Part shown: positions 15,649-22,216 of the stretch, piece by piece
Position numbering within the stretch: position 1 is the first letter of the stretch
How the letters are laid out: each line of letters begins with the position of its first letter
The notes under the pieces: model-generated
Database searches by the model: none
What the model was told of the DNA's origin: nothing
What the model saw: only the letters and a program-made list of their open reading frames with translations
NCBI GenBank assembly: GCA_019413955.1
Contig: DXMX01000026.1
Location: 1-22,449 of the forward strand
DNA: 22,449 nucleotides
Direction: 5' to 3'
Source of the DNA: Collinsella sp.
GTDB taxonomy: Bacteria; Actinomycetota; Coriobacteriia; Coriobacteriales; Coriobacteriaceae
Program-made: the position numbers and the translations under genes

Positions 15649-16091
15649 GGCAGCTCGACCTTTCCGCCGGCGGCCTCGATCTTGGCCTGCGCAGAAGCGC
15701 TGACCTTGTCGACCTTGACCGTGAACTTCTTGGTGAGCTCACCATTGCCGAGCACCTTGACGGGCTCGAACTCGCTCTTGGTGATGCGAGCGGCCTTAAG
15801 AGCGGCACCGTCGATCACAGCGCCGTCCTCGAACTTGCGCTCGAGACGCTCAACGTTAACAGCGGTGTACTCGATACGACGGGGGTTGCGGAAGCCCGGA
15901 AGCTTGGGCAGGCGCATGGCCAGCGGAGTCTGGCCACCCTCGAAGCCGGCACCCTTGGTGCCGCCAGAGCGGGAACCCTGGCCCTTCTGACCGCGGCCAG
16001 AAGTGGTGCCGTGACCCGAAGAATTGCCACGGCCGACGCGCTTGCGGTTCTTGGTGGAACCGGGCGCGGGAGTAAGATCGTGAAGCTGCAT
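15642..16091 (-). CDS. rplO: 50S ribosomal protein L15
   Basis: Large-subunit assembly protein; 149 aa, complete. The Gly/Arg-rich N-terminus (KRVGRGNSSGHGTTSGRGQKG, residues 17-37) and GFEGGQTPLAMRLPKLPGF are diagnostic. ATG 16091 with GAGGAG 6 nt upstream. It lies 3 nt after rpmD and overlaps secY. Confidence 0.97.
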   Translation of the reverse strand: MQLHDLTPAPGSTKNRKRVGRGNSSGHGTTSGRGQKGQGSRSGGTKGAGFEGGQTPLAMRLPKLPGFRNPRRIEYTAVNVERLERKFEDGAVIDGAALKAARITKSEFEPVKVLGNGELTKKFTVKVDKVSASAQAKIEAAGGKVELPC

Positions 16092-16094
16092 TTG

Positions 16095-16277
16095 CTACTC
16101 CTCTACAATCTCGACAAGGTGCTTGACCTTGAAGATCATGCCGCGGACGGACTCGTTGTCAGCAATCTCGCGAACCTCGCGGATCCTGTGGAGACCGAGG
16201 GCACGGACAGTACGGACCTGGCCCTGCTTGCAACCGTTGGTGCTGCGGACCTGCTTGATCTTGATGGTGTCAGCCAT
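16095..16277 (-). CDS. rpmD: 50S ribosomal protein L30
   Basis: 60 aa, normal for L30: IKIKQVRSTNGCKQGQVRTVRALGL followed by NESVRGMIFKVKHLVEIVEE. AGGAG is 8 nt before ATG 16277. It sits 2 nt after rpsE, in the usual S5-L30-L15 order. Confidence 0.96.
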   Translation of the reverse strand: MADTIKIKQVRSTNGCKQGQVRTVRALGLHRIREVREIADNESVRGMIFKVKHLVEIVEE

Positions 16278-16279
16278 GC

Positions 16280-16804
16280 TTAGTTCTCCTTACCGACGAA
16301 CATCTCAGAGACCGTCAGGCCACGGCGAGCCGCGACGTCCTCAGGGCTGGAGAGCTCCTTGAGGCCCTCGACGGCAGCCTTGATGATGTTGAGGCCGTTG
16401 TCGGTACCGAGGGACTTGGACAGGACGTTCTTGATGCCAGCAAGCTCAAAGAGGGGACGCACAGCGCCGCCGGCGATAACGCCGGTACCCTCGACAGCGG
16501 GCTTGATGATGATGCGGCCGGCACCAAAGTGGCCGAGAACCTCGTGCGGGATGGTGCCCTGCTCGGTCACCGGCACGTGGAACATGTTCTTCTTGGCATC
16601 GAGAGATGCCTTGGAGATGGCCATGGGCACCTCAGCGGACTTGCCCATGCCAACGCCGACGTTGCCCTTGCCGTCGCCAACGACGACGAGAGCGACGAGG
16701 CTCATGCGACGACCACCCTTGACGGTCTTCGACACGCGGTTGATGTAAACGACGCGCTCCTCGAACTCGGAGGCCTCGCGCTGCTGCTTCTGATTACGAG
16801 CCAT
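16280..16804 (-). CDS. rpsE: 30S ribosomal protein S5
   Basis: Decoding-fidelity protein of the small subunit; 174 aa. The dsRNA-binding-like domain has VVYINRVSKTVKGGRRMSLVALVVVGDGKGNVG (19-51). The C-terminal domain has GAGRIIIKPAVEGTGVIAGGAVRPLFELAGI. GGAGG is 10 nt before ATG 16804. Complete, with no odd features. Confidence 0.97.
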   Translation of the reverse strand: MARNQKQQREASEFEERVVYINRVSKTVKGGRRMSLVALVVVGDGKGNVGVGMGKSAEVPMAISKASLDAKKNMFHVPVTEQGTIPHEVLGHFGAGRIIIKPAVEGTGVIAGGAVRPLFELAGIKNVLSKSLGTDNGLNIIKAAVEGLKELSSPEDVAARRGLTVSEMFVGKEN

Positions 16805-16818
16805 GTGCTACATACCTC

Positions 16819-17187
16819 CTAGAACTCGAGACCGGCGGCACGAGCGCCGTCGGCGAGGGCCTTGACGCGGCCATGGTAGATACGGCCACCGCGATCGAAG
16901 GCGACCTTGGTGATGCCGGCCTCGATGGCGCGCTTGCCAACGAGCTGACCGACCTTCTCCGCAGCCTCCTTGTTCGAGGTGTGGGTGCCCTTGAACTCGG
17001 CCTCGAGGGTCGAGGCAGAGACGAGCGTCAGGCTGGAGCCCTTGCTGTCGTCGATGATCTGGGCATAGATGTTGGCGTTAGTACGGGTCACGCGAAGACG
17101 CGGACGCTCGGAGGTACCCGAGACCTTGCCGCGAACACGACGCTGACGACGCTTGAGGCCTTCCAGCTTCGCCTTATGCTTGTTCAT
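16819..17187 (-). CDS. rplR: 50S ribosomal protein L18
   Basis: Binds 5S rRNA with L5; 122 aa. GTSERPRLRVTRTNANIYAQIIDDSKGSSL in the middle and VAFDRGGRIYHGRVKALADGARAAGLEF at the end are diagnostic. AGGAG precedes ATG 17187. A hairpin (17216-17237) stands in the gap to rplF. Confidence 0.97.
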   Translation of the reverse strand: MNKHKAKLEGLKRRQRRVRGKVSGTSERPRLRVTRTNANIYAQIIDDSKGSSLTLVSASTLEAEFKGTHTSNKEAAEKVGQLVGKRAIEAGITKVAFDRGGRIYHGRVKALADGARAAGLEF

Positions 17188-17215
17188 ACGTAAACTCCTA
17201 AAAAGGTTGATCTTG

Positions 17216-17237
17216 CCAGCACCTGACGGGGTGCTGG
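17216..17237 (-). other. Hairpin in the rplF-rplR gap
   Basis: CCAGCACC (17216-17223) pairs perfectly with GGTGCTGG (17230-17237) around a 6-nt loop. A T5 run appears on the transcript only about 10 nt later, so it is not a standard terminator. It may be a processing or control site within the operon. Confidence 0.5.
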
Positions 17238-17262
17238 TCTTATGCGAGTGAGTCGGTTACGA

Positions 17263-17799
17263 CTACTTGGCGGCCTTACCCAGCTTGCGGCGGATGTGCT
17301 CGCCAACGTAGTGGATACCCTTGCCCTTGTAAGGCTCGGGAGGACGATGGCCGCGGATCTCAGCGGCGATCTGACCGACCTGCTGCTTGTTGATACCCTT
17401 GACGTTCACGTGGGTGTTGTCGGGAACCTCGAAGGTGATGCCCTCGGGAGCCTCGACGATCACGGGGTGCGAGAAGCCCAGGGAGAACTCGAGGTTCTTG
17501 CCCTTCTGCTGCACGCGGTAACCGACGCCGGCGAGCTCGAGCTTCTTCTCGAAGCCCTCGGAAACGCCAACAACCATGTTGTGGATGAGGGCGCGGGTGA
17601 GGCCGTGGCGGGCACGGGTCTCACGCTCGTCGTCGGGACGGGAAACGGTGAGGACGTTGTCCTCGACGTTGATAGCGAGCTTCTCAAAGACATCGAGCTC
17701 GAGCTGGCCCTTGGGGCCCTTGACGACAACGTTGTTGCCGTTGACTGCCACTTCGACTCCGGCGGGAATCTGGACAGGCTTATTACCGATACGAGACAC
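17263..17799 (-). CDS. rplF: 50S ribosomal protein L6
   Basis: Two-domain protein near the factor-binding site; 178 aa. SRIGNKPVQIPAGVEV at the start and RPPEPYKGKGIHYVGEHIRRKLGKAAK at the end are signatures. The start codon is GTG (17797-17799), with AAAGGAG upstream and the expected Ser second residue. It lies 33 nt after rpsH. Confidence 0.97.
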   Translation of the reverse strand: MSRIGNKPVQIPAGVEVAVNGNNVVVKGPKGQLELDVFEKLAINVEDNVLTVSRPDDERETRARHGLTRALIHNMVVGVSEGFEKKLELAGVGYRVQQKGKNLEFSLGFSHPVIVEAPEGITFEVPDNTHVNVKGINKQQVGQIAAEIRGHRPPEPYKGKGIHYVGEHIRRKLGKAAK

Positions 17800-17832
17800 G
17801 GTGATCTCCTTTCCTTCTACCTACCGAGCGAA

Positions 17833-18231
17833 TTACCAGACGTAAGCGATGATCTCGCCGCCGACGTTGTGCTTGCGAGCATCGCGGTCGGTCATGACGC
17901 CATGGCTGGTGGAAATAATGGCGGTACCAAGGCCACCGCGGACGCGGGGCATGTCGGCAACGCCGGTGTACTTACGCAGGCCCGGCTTGGAAATGCGGCG
18001 GATGCCGTTGATGACCTTAGCCTTCTTGGGACCATACTTAAGCGTGATGTGCAGAGTCTTCTGGGGAACGGTGTCCTCGACATCGTAGCCCTCGATGTAG
18101 CCCTCCTCGTGCAGAACACGAGCGATCTCGACGAGCTTCTTGCTGCTCGGCATGGAGACCGTGGCCTTGTTCACAGAGTTAGCGTTACGGATGCGCGTAA
18201 GCATATCTGCGATCGGGTCTGTAAGGTTCAT
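17833..18231 (-). CDS. rpsH: 30S ribosomal protein S8
   Basis: Central-domain 16S rRNA binder, and in E. coli the repressor of the spc operon; 132 aa. DPIADMLTRIRNAN at the start and GGLGTAIISTSHGVMTDRDARKHNVGGEIIAYVW at the end are diagnostic. AGGAG before ATG 18231. The gap to rpsZ (119 nt) is long for this operon and contains a hairpin. Confidence 0.97.
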   Translation of the reverse strand: MNLTDPIADMLTRIRNANSVNKATVSMPSSKKLVEIARVLHEEGYIEGYDVEDTVPQKTLHITLKYGPKKAKVINGIRRISKPGLRKYTGVADMPRVRGGLGTAIISTSHGVMTDRDARKHNVGGEIIAYVW

Positions 18232-18272
18232 ACAGATTCTCCTTCGTTCTTGATGAACACGTGCTCTTGGTT

Positions 18273-18295
18273 CTTCGCCGCCCTTAACGGCAAAG
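18273..18295 (-). other. Hairpin in the rpsZ-rpsH gap
   Basis: CTTCGCCG (18273-18280) and CGGCAAAG (18288-18295) pair over 8 bp (one G-U on the transcript) around a 7-nt loop. It sits inside a 119-nt non-coding gap that otherwise shows no gene. Its role is unknown. Confidence 0.4.
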
Positions 18296-18350
18296 CCTTT
18301 TTAGCGCGTTTTCCCTGTTCCAAACTGATGCTTGAAACGCTGGTAGTGAC

Positions 18351-18536
18351 TTACCAGCTGGCCTTCTTAACGCCGGGAAGCTCGCCCTTGAGTGCAAGCT
18401 CGCGGAAGCAGACACGGCACAGGCCGAACTTGCGGTACACAGAGTGCGGACGGCCGCAGCGCTGGCAGCGCGTGTACTCACGAGTAGAGAACTTCTGCTT
18501 GCGATTGCACTTGACGATCATCGATGTCTTAGCCAC
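18351..18536 (-). CDS. rpsZ: 30S ribosomal protein S14 type Z
   Basis: Head protein of the small subunit; 61 aa, the short zinc-binding form. C24-x2-C27 and C40-x2-C43 are present (RCQRCGRPHSVYRKFGLCRVC), and KKASW ends it as usual. The start codon is GTG (18534-18536), with GGAGG 6 nt upstream and Ala second. It lies between rplE and rpsH. Confidence 0.97.
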   Translation of the reverse strand: MAKTSMIVKCNRKQKFSTREYTRCQRCGRPHSVYRKFGLCRVCFRELALKGELPGVKKASW

Positions 18537-18570
18537 TTATATCCTCCTCACATAGAGTATTGTTCGCCCC

Positions 18571-18600
18571 AAGCGCCGCCCCCTTGTGGGAACGGCGCTT
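18571..18600 (-). other. Hairpin in the rplE-rpsZ gap
   Basis: AAGCGCCG (18571-18578) pairs perfectly with CGGCGCTT (18593-18600) around a 14-nt loop. No T tract follows on the minus strand. It stands about 35 nt before the rpsZ start. Confidence 0.5.
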
Positions 18601-18615
18601 ATAGGGCAGGTGAAC

Positions 18616-19173
18616 CTATTTCTTGAACGGGAAACCGAAGGCGTCCAGAAGGGCCTTGGCCTCCTCATCGGTGTTGGCGGTGGTCACGAAAGTGATGTCC
18701 ATACCACGCTGGTGATCGACGGAGTCGAAGTCGATCTCGGGGAAGATGAGCTGCTCGGTGACGCCCATGGAGAAGTTACCACGGCCGTCGAAGCTCTTGG
18801 CGGAGATGCCGCGGAAGTCGCGGATACGGGGGATCGCGACGGAGGTCAGACGATCGAAGAACTCCCACATACGGTCGCCACGCAGGGTAACCTTGCAGCC
18901 GATCGGCATACCAGCGCGCAGGCGGAAGGTAGCGATGGACTTGCGGGCACGGGTGATCATCGGCTGCTGGCCGGTGATGGCGCGCAGGTCGCGCACGGCA
19001 CCGTCGATGGCCTTGGAATCGGTAGCGGCCTCGCCGACACCCATGTTCACGACGATCTTCTCAAACTTGGGGATCATCATGACGTTCTCGTACTGGAACT
19101 TGTCCTGAAGCTGCTGCTTGACCTCGTTGTTGTACTTGGTCTTCAGACGCGGCACATACTTCTCTTCTGCCAT
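18616..19173 (-). CDS. rplE: 50S ribosomal protein L5
   Basis: Binds 5S rRNA and contacts P-site tRNA; 185 aa. YNNEVKQQLQDKFQYENVMMIPKFEKIVVNMGVG, TGQQPMITRARKSIATFRLRAGMPIGCKVTLRG and GVTEQLIFPEIDFDSV are signatures, and it is complete. AGGAG before ATG 19173. It is the first gene of this ribosomal block. The genes usually found before it (rplX and rplN) are missing here, replaced by a non-coding stretch with a promoter and leader. Confidence 0.97.
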   Translation of the reverse strand: MAEEKYVPRLKTKYNNEVKQQLQDKFQYENVMMIPKFEKIVVNMGVGEAATDSKAIDGAVRDLRAITGQQPMITRARKSIATFRLRAGMPIGCKVTLRGDRMWEFFDRLTSVAIPRIRDFRGISAKSFDGRGNFSMGVTEQLIFPEIDFDSVDHQRGMDITFVTTANTDEEAKALLDAFGFPFKK

Positions 19174-19234
19174 TGTTCACTCCTTCTTGGGGTTTTAAGC
19201 ACGGGGCGTGGCCACGATGGGTTGTCCTCGTGCC

Positions 19235-19292
19235 TCCTGGCTGCATCCGCGCCGCTCATGGCATTTTGCGGTTTGGACTCGACGCAGCAGGA
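19235..19292 (-). promoter_or_regulatory. Structured leader of rplE, candidate control RNA
   Basis: TCCTG-CTGC (transcript 5' side, 19284-19292) pairs with GCAG-C-CAGGA (19235-19244), nine pairs with one bulged base. Inside, CCGC (19268-19271) pairs with GCGG (19252-19255). The stem begins about 12 nt after the predicted start site. It looks like a ribosomal-protein leader in layout, but I recognise no published family. Confidence 0.45.
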
Positions 19293-19310
19293 GCCGACAA
19301 AACAATCGGT

Positions 19311-19339
19311 ACTATACGCGCATCGGGAGCGTATTTCCA
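19311..19339 (-). promoter_or_regulatory. Candidate promoter of the rplE-led operon
   Basis: On the minus strand TGGAAA (19334-19339; 4 of 6 matches to consensus) is 17 nt from TATAGT (19311-19316; 5 of 6). Start would be near 19304, giving a leader of about 130 nt. Confidence 0.5.
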
Positions 19340-19400
19340 GAAAAACCTCGTCTGCCTGCACAACTCCACAACTCCCCCGCACAAATGGATCCCAAAAAGC

Positions 19401-19467
19401 AGTTGCGGTGAAATAGGGACTGTTTGGCGGCCTAACAGGCTTAAACAGTCCGTATTTCACCGCAACT
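19401..19467. repeat. Large inverted repeat, probable terminator or dispersed palindrome
   Basis: Two 25-nt arms (19401-19425 and 19443-19467) are reverse complements at 24 of 25 positions, around a 17-nt spacer that itself holds GCCT/AGGC. The arms begin AGTTGCGGTGAAATA. On the minus strand GCTTTTTGGG follows (19391-19400), so it can end xdhC transcription. The arm sequence resembles a repeat I remember from Collinsella intergenic regions; copy number cannot be tested here. Confidence 0.8.
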
Positions 19468-19484
19468 TATTGGTGGGGATGCGA

Positions 19485-20528
19485 TTAGCGCTTGCGGGGG
19501 ACGAGTTTGGTGCGGCGCAGGTGGATCATCTCGGCGGCGATGGAGATGGCGATCTCCTCGGGGTCCTCGGCCTCGATGGCAACGCCGATCGGAAGGTGCA
19601 GCTCGTCGATCTGGTCCTGCGTAAAGCCTTCCTGCTCCAAGCGAGCCCGCACAAAGGCCGTCTTGCGGCGCGAGCCCAAGCAGCCCAGATAGGCGGGTTT
19701 GGCACGCATGGCCTGAATCACCACGTCGATATCGGACTTGTGACCCGCCGTGGCGACGACCACCAGGTCGCGCGGGCCGATGGGGCACTGCTTGCTCAGG
19801 CTCTTGTAGTCGACCAGACGACGGTCGTAGACACCGGGCACCCAATCGGGGGTCAGCGTGCCGGGGCGGTCGTCGCACGCCACGACGGCAAAGCCCGCCG
19901 CCGTAAGCACCCGCGCCGTCGCGGCGCCCACGTGGCCGCAGCCAAAGATATAGGTCAGGCCCTCGGGGCAGAGCGTCTCGATGTGCGCCGCGGGAATCTC
20001 AGAGGCCGCGTTGGTGTAGGCAACCTTACTCCCCTCCTCCACCAGCGAAAGCTCGGGGCAGCCGGCAATGGTATGGCGCGATGCCTCGCCATGGTACTCG
20101 GCCACATCGCCCTCGAGCGCGCTCGCGATAAACGGTTCAAAGTCGATGACGAAGTCGCCGATGCGCCGATAGGCCAAGACGTCGGCAACCGACTGGAGCA
20201 ACGGTACCTTGGTCGCGTCCAGGTGCAGATAGCACAGGCAGATGGCTCCGCCGCAGATCATGCCGGTATCGGAGTTCTCGCCGCCCATGGTGTAGCGGAC
20301 CAGACGCGACTGTCCCGCGCTCAGGAGTTCGCGCGCCTCATCCAGCGCAAAGAGCTCAATCTTGCCGCCGCCGATAGTGCCCGCCTGGCCACCGTCGGCA
20401 AAGACAGTCATCCATGCGCCCACGCCGCGCGGCGACGACCCCGCCGTGCCGGCCACGACCACGAGCTCGCACGTCTCGCCAGCACGCAGGGCGGCAAGCG
20501 CAGCATTCACCACATCGAGCTTTTCCAT
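19485..20528 (-). CDS. xdhC: XdhC/CoxI family molybdenum-hydroxylase maturation protein
   Basis: Family members bind molybdenum cofactor and load its sulfurated form into xanthine dehydrogenase-type enzymes. 347 aa in two domains. The N-terminal XdhC/CoxI domain has GSSPRGVGAWMTV (30-42), GTIGGGKIE (50-58) and MICGG (90-94). The C-terminal Rossmann domain has IFGCGHVG (194-201), VVATAGHKSD, YLGCLGSRRKTAF (280-292) and LPIGVAIEAEDPEEIAISIAAEMI. The start has AGGA 8 nt upstream. It lies 9 nt after yqeB in one operon. No hydroxylase subunit is in the window, so the client enzyme is unknown; a selenium-dependent one is likely from the YqeB/YqeC context. Confidence 0.92.
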   Translation of the reverse strand: MEKLDVVNAALAALRAGETCELVVVAGTAGSSPRGVGAWMTVFADGGQAGTIGGGKIELFALDEARELLSAGQSRLVRYTMGGENSDTGMICGGAICLCYLHLDATKVPLLQSVADVLAYRRIGDFVIDFEPFIASALEGDVAEYHGEASRHTIAGCPELSLVEEGSKVAYTNAASEIPAAHIETLCPEGLTYIFGCGHVGAATARVLTAAGFAVVACDDRPGTLTPDWVPGVYDRRLVDYKSLSKQCPIGPRDLVVVATAGHKSDIDVVIQAMRAKPAYLGCLGSRRKTAFVRARLEQEGFTQDQIDELHLPIGVAIEAEDPEEIAISIAAEMIHLRRTKLVPRKR

Positions 20529-20537
20529 TGCAATTTC

Positions 20538-21332
20538 CTATCCCTGGAATACACCGATGAGCATGGCGAGTGCCTCGAGCACACCGCCGCCGACCGACGT
20601 CGCCTTGTCCGAAATGTAGTTGATATAGCTGGCATCGCCGCGCGGATCGACATCGGCGCATTTAAAGCCCTCAGTCACCTGCACGCCGTTCGCCAAAAGC
20701 CCGCGCAGACAGCCATCGATCTGCGTGCACATGGGCGAATCGCCCGCGTAGCCAATCACGTCTCCGGCGCTCACGATGTCGCCGATCGCGCGGTCGGACC
20801 GAAACACGCCGGCGGCGGGGCTGTGGATAACGCGCTCTCTTCCATAGCCAGCGATAATGCCCGGCACGCCCGTGTTGGGTTGGGGCGAACCCTGGGTAAT
20901 GACACGGCCCAGGAAATGCCCGCGCATGGTTTCGACCACGGCGTCGCAGTCAACCGGCGCGGTAAAGCCCGGCCCCACGGCGATGACGGCAGGCGCCATG
21001 TCGCGCGTGGTACCCAGGTTGCGCTTAGCCAGAATCGCGTCGACCACGGCAGCGGGTTTCAGCTCGCCGAGCATCTTGGCCTGGGGGTCCACCACAACGG
21101 CGACGTCTCCAGCCTCGGTAATTGCAAGCGCCTCTGCCGGCGTCTGTGCCAAGCGAGCGCGAATGCCCTCGACCTCGACCTCGCCCAAGCGAATAGCCTC
21201 GCAAAAACTGATTGTGCGGCGGATGCACGTGGGAACCGCGATATCGGCCATAACGACCGACACGCCGGCGCGCACCAAGCGAGCGGCGACGCCCGTGGCG
21301 ATATCGCCGGCGCCGCGAACATAAACGAGCAT
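20538..21332 (-). CDS. yqeB: Selenium-dependent molybdenum hydroxylase system protein, YqeB/EF2563 family
   Basis: 264 aa. The opening VRGAGDIATGVAARLVRAGVSVVMADIAVPTCIRRTISFCEAI (5-47) is the family hallmark, with a Rossmann-like GAGD. VDPQAKML, VIAVGPGFTAPVDCDAVVETMRGH and ITQGSPQPNTGVPG follow, and the protein is complete. The family is tied by genome context to selenium-dependent molybdenum hydroxylases; its biochemical step is not settled. ATG 21332 has GGGAGG 10 nt upstream. It is the first gene of the yqeB-xdhC operon, and yqeC is divergent 102 bp away. Confidence 0.92.
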   Translation of the reverse strand: MLVYVRGAGDIATGVAARLVRAGVSVVMADIAVPTCIRRTISFCEAIRLGEVEVEGIRARLAQTPAEALAITEAGDVAVVVDPQAKMLGELKPAAVVDAILAKRNLGTTRDMAPAVIAVGPGFTAPVDCDAVVETMRGHFLGRVITQGSPQPNTGVPGIIAGYGRERVIHSPAAGVFRSDRAIGDIVSAGDVIGYAGDSPMCTQIDGCLRGLLANGVQVTEGFKCADVDPRGDASYINYISDKATSVGGGVLEALAMLIGVFQG

Positions 21333-21434
21333 TCCCGGGACACCTCCCTGTGCTACGGTTTGAGCAGAGCAAATGCGGTTCGACCGCTACTCTGATGATT
21401 ATTTATTATCACAGTATTATACGGCGGTGAACAG
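21333..21434. promoter_or_regulatory. Divergent control region between yqeB and yqeC
   Basis: 102 bp with a markedly AT-rich core (about 21391-21421). TATTAT/TATAAT-type hexamers can be read on both strands at 21415-21421, but no good -35 pairs with them. A palindrome GCGGT-TCG-ACCGC (21375-21387) lies next to the core and could be an operator. Confidence 0.45.
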
Positions 21435-22175
21435 ATGGAAACGACGAGCGGAAACCTTGCCTCCGCGCTCAAGATCGAGCCGGGCATTACCGCAATTATC
21501 GGCAGTGGAGGCAAGTCGACCTTGCTGAAGACGCTCGGCCTTGAGCTTATGCGCGCTGGCGGCAGGGTGCTTCTCTGTACCGCCACGCGCATGTTCCCCG
21601 TCGCCGGCGTGCCGTGGGACGGGTCGAGCCGTCGCCTGGACGCCGCGCCTTGGAAGCCGGGGGGCCTGCATGTTCCCGGCTGCACCTGCGAGGCATGCGC
21701 TGGCATGAGCCACGGAAGCATCTGCCAGGCGGGCGTTTTGGACCCGGAGACAGGCAAGCTCTCTGCCCCCGCCGAGCCGCTCAACGAGCTGGCACAGCGC
21801 TTTGACTACGTCCTGGCCGAGGCAGATGGCAGCAAGCGACTCCCGCTCAAGGCGCACGCCGCCTGGGAGCCGGTAATTCCCTCTGGCACGGCCAACATCG
21901 TCTGGATCGTCGGCGCCTCGGGGCTGGGCAAGCCCGTCGCCGAGGTTGTCCACCGCCCCGAGCTCTTCTGCGAGCGCTGCGGCTGCGAGCCCACCGACAT
22001 CGCCACACCCGAGCGCGTCGCCCAGGTGCTCAATGCCGAGATGCAGGCGCTGGGACTCAGCACCGCACGCGTCATGCTCAACCAAGTCGACACGCTCAGC
22101 GACCCCACGATGGCCGACCGCTTCGAGGCAGCCCTCGGCCGCCCCATCGTCACCAGCAGCCTCCAGAGTAGCTAA
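21435..22175 (+). CDS. yqeC: YqeC family protein, putative selenium-dependent hydroxylase accessory NTPase
   Basis: 246 aa. It has a P-loop-like GSGGKST (23-29), TATRMF, the family motif LAEADGSKRLPLKAHAAWEPVIP (127-149), VWIVGASGLGKPV and LNQVDTL. It probably binds a nucleotide; its role in selenium/molybdenum hydroxylase maturation is inferred from gene linkage. It has two Cys groups: C83, C85, C88, C97 and C179, C182, C184 (FCERCGC). The ribosome site is weak (GGCGGTG about 7 nt upstream). It points away from yqeB-xdhC. Its stop codon lies within an inverted repeat (22168-22200). Confidence 0.88.
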   Translation: METTSGNLASALKIEPGITAIIGSGGKSTLLKTLGLELMRAGGRVLLCTATRMFPVAGVPWDGSSRRLDAAPWKPGGLHVPGCTCEACAGMSHGSICQAGVLDPETGKLSAPAEPLNELAQRFDYVLAEADGSKRLPLKAHAAWEPVIPSGTANIVWIVGASGLGKPVAEVVHRPELFCERCGCEPTDIATPERVAQVLNAEMQALGLSTARVMLNQVDTLSDPTMADRFEAALGRPIVTSSLQSS

Positions 22176-22200
22176 AAGAGCCCCGTCCCAAATTAGCTAC
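22168..22200. repeat. Inverted repeat overlapping the yqeC stop codon
   Basis: GTAGCTAA (22168-22175) and TTAGCTAC (22193-22200) are perfect 8-bp arms around a 17-nt centre containing GAGCCCCGTCCC. The last two yqeC codons and stop form part of the left arm. There is no T tract in the plus direction, so it is not a clean terminator. It resembles an intergenic motif I remember from Coriobacteriia. Confidence 0.55.
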
Positions 22201-22216
22201 CCCGGCACTCCCCCCG

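Larger units (their letters stand above)
19174..19484 (-). other. Non-coding junction between xdhC and rplE (311 bp)
   Basis: I found no L24 or other ribosomal protein fragment in any frame. In minus-strand order it holds a large inverted repeat with a short T tract (19391-19467), a candidate promoter (19311-19339) and a structured leader (19174-19304). A 105-residue open frame across it has no family resemblance. Confidence 0.7.

Noticed and set aside
19143..19460. 105-residue minus-strand frame upstream of rplE, tested as a possible L24 remnant
   Set aside because: No L24 motifs; it crosses the inverted repeat, the promoter and the start of rplE in another frame.
19173..21395. 740-residue open frame on the plus strand opposite xdhC and yqeB
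   Set aside because: Antisense frame of two well-supported genes in high-GC DNA; no family resemblance and it runs through the inverted repeat.
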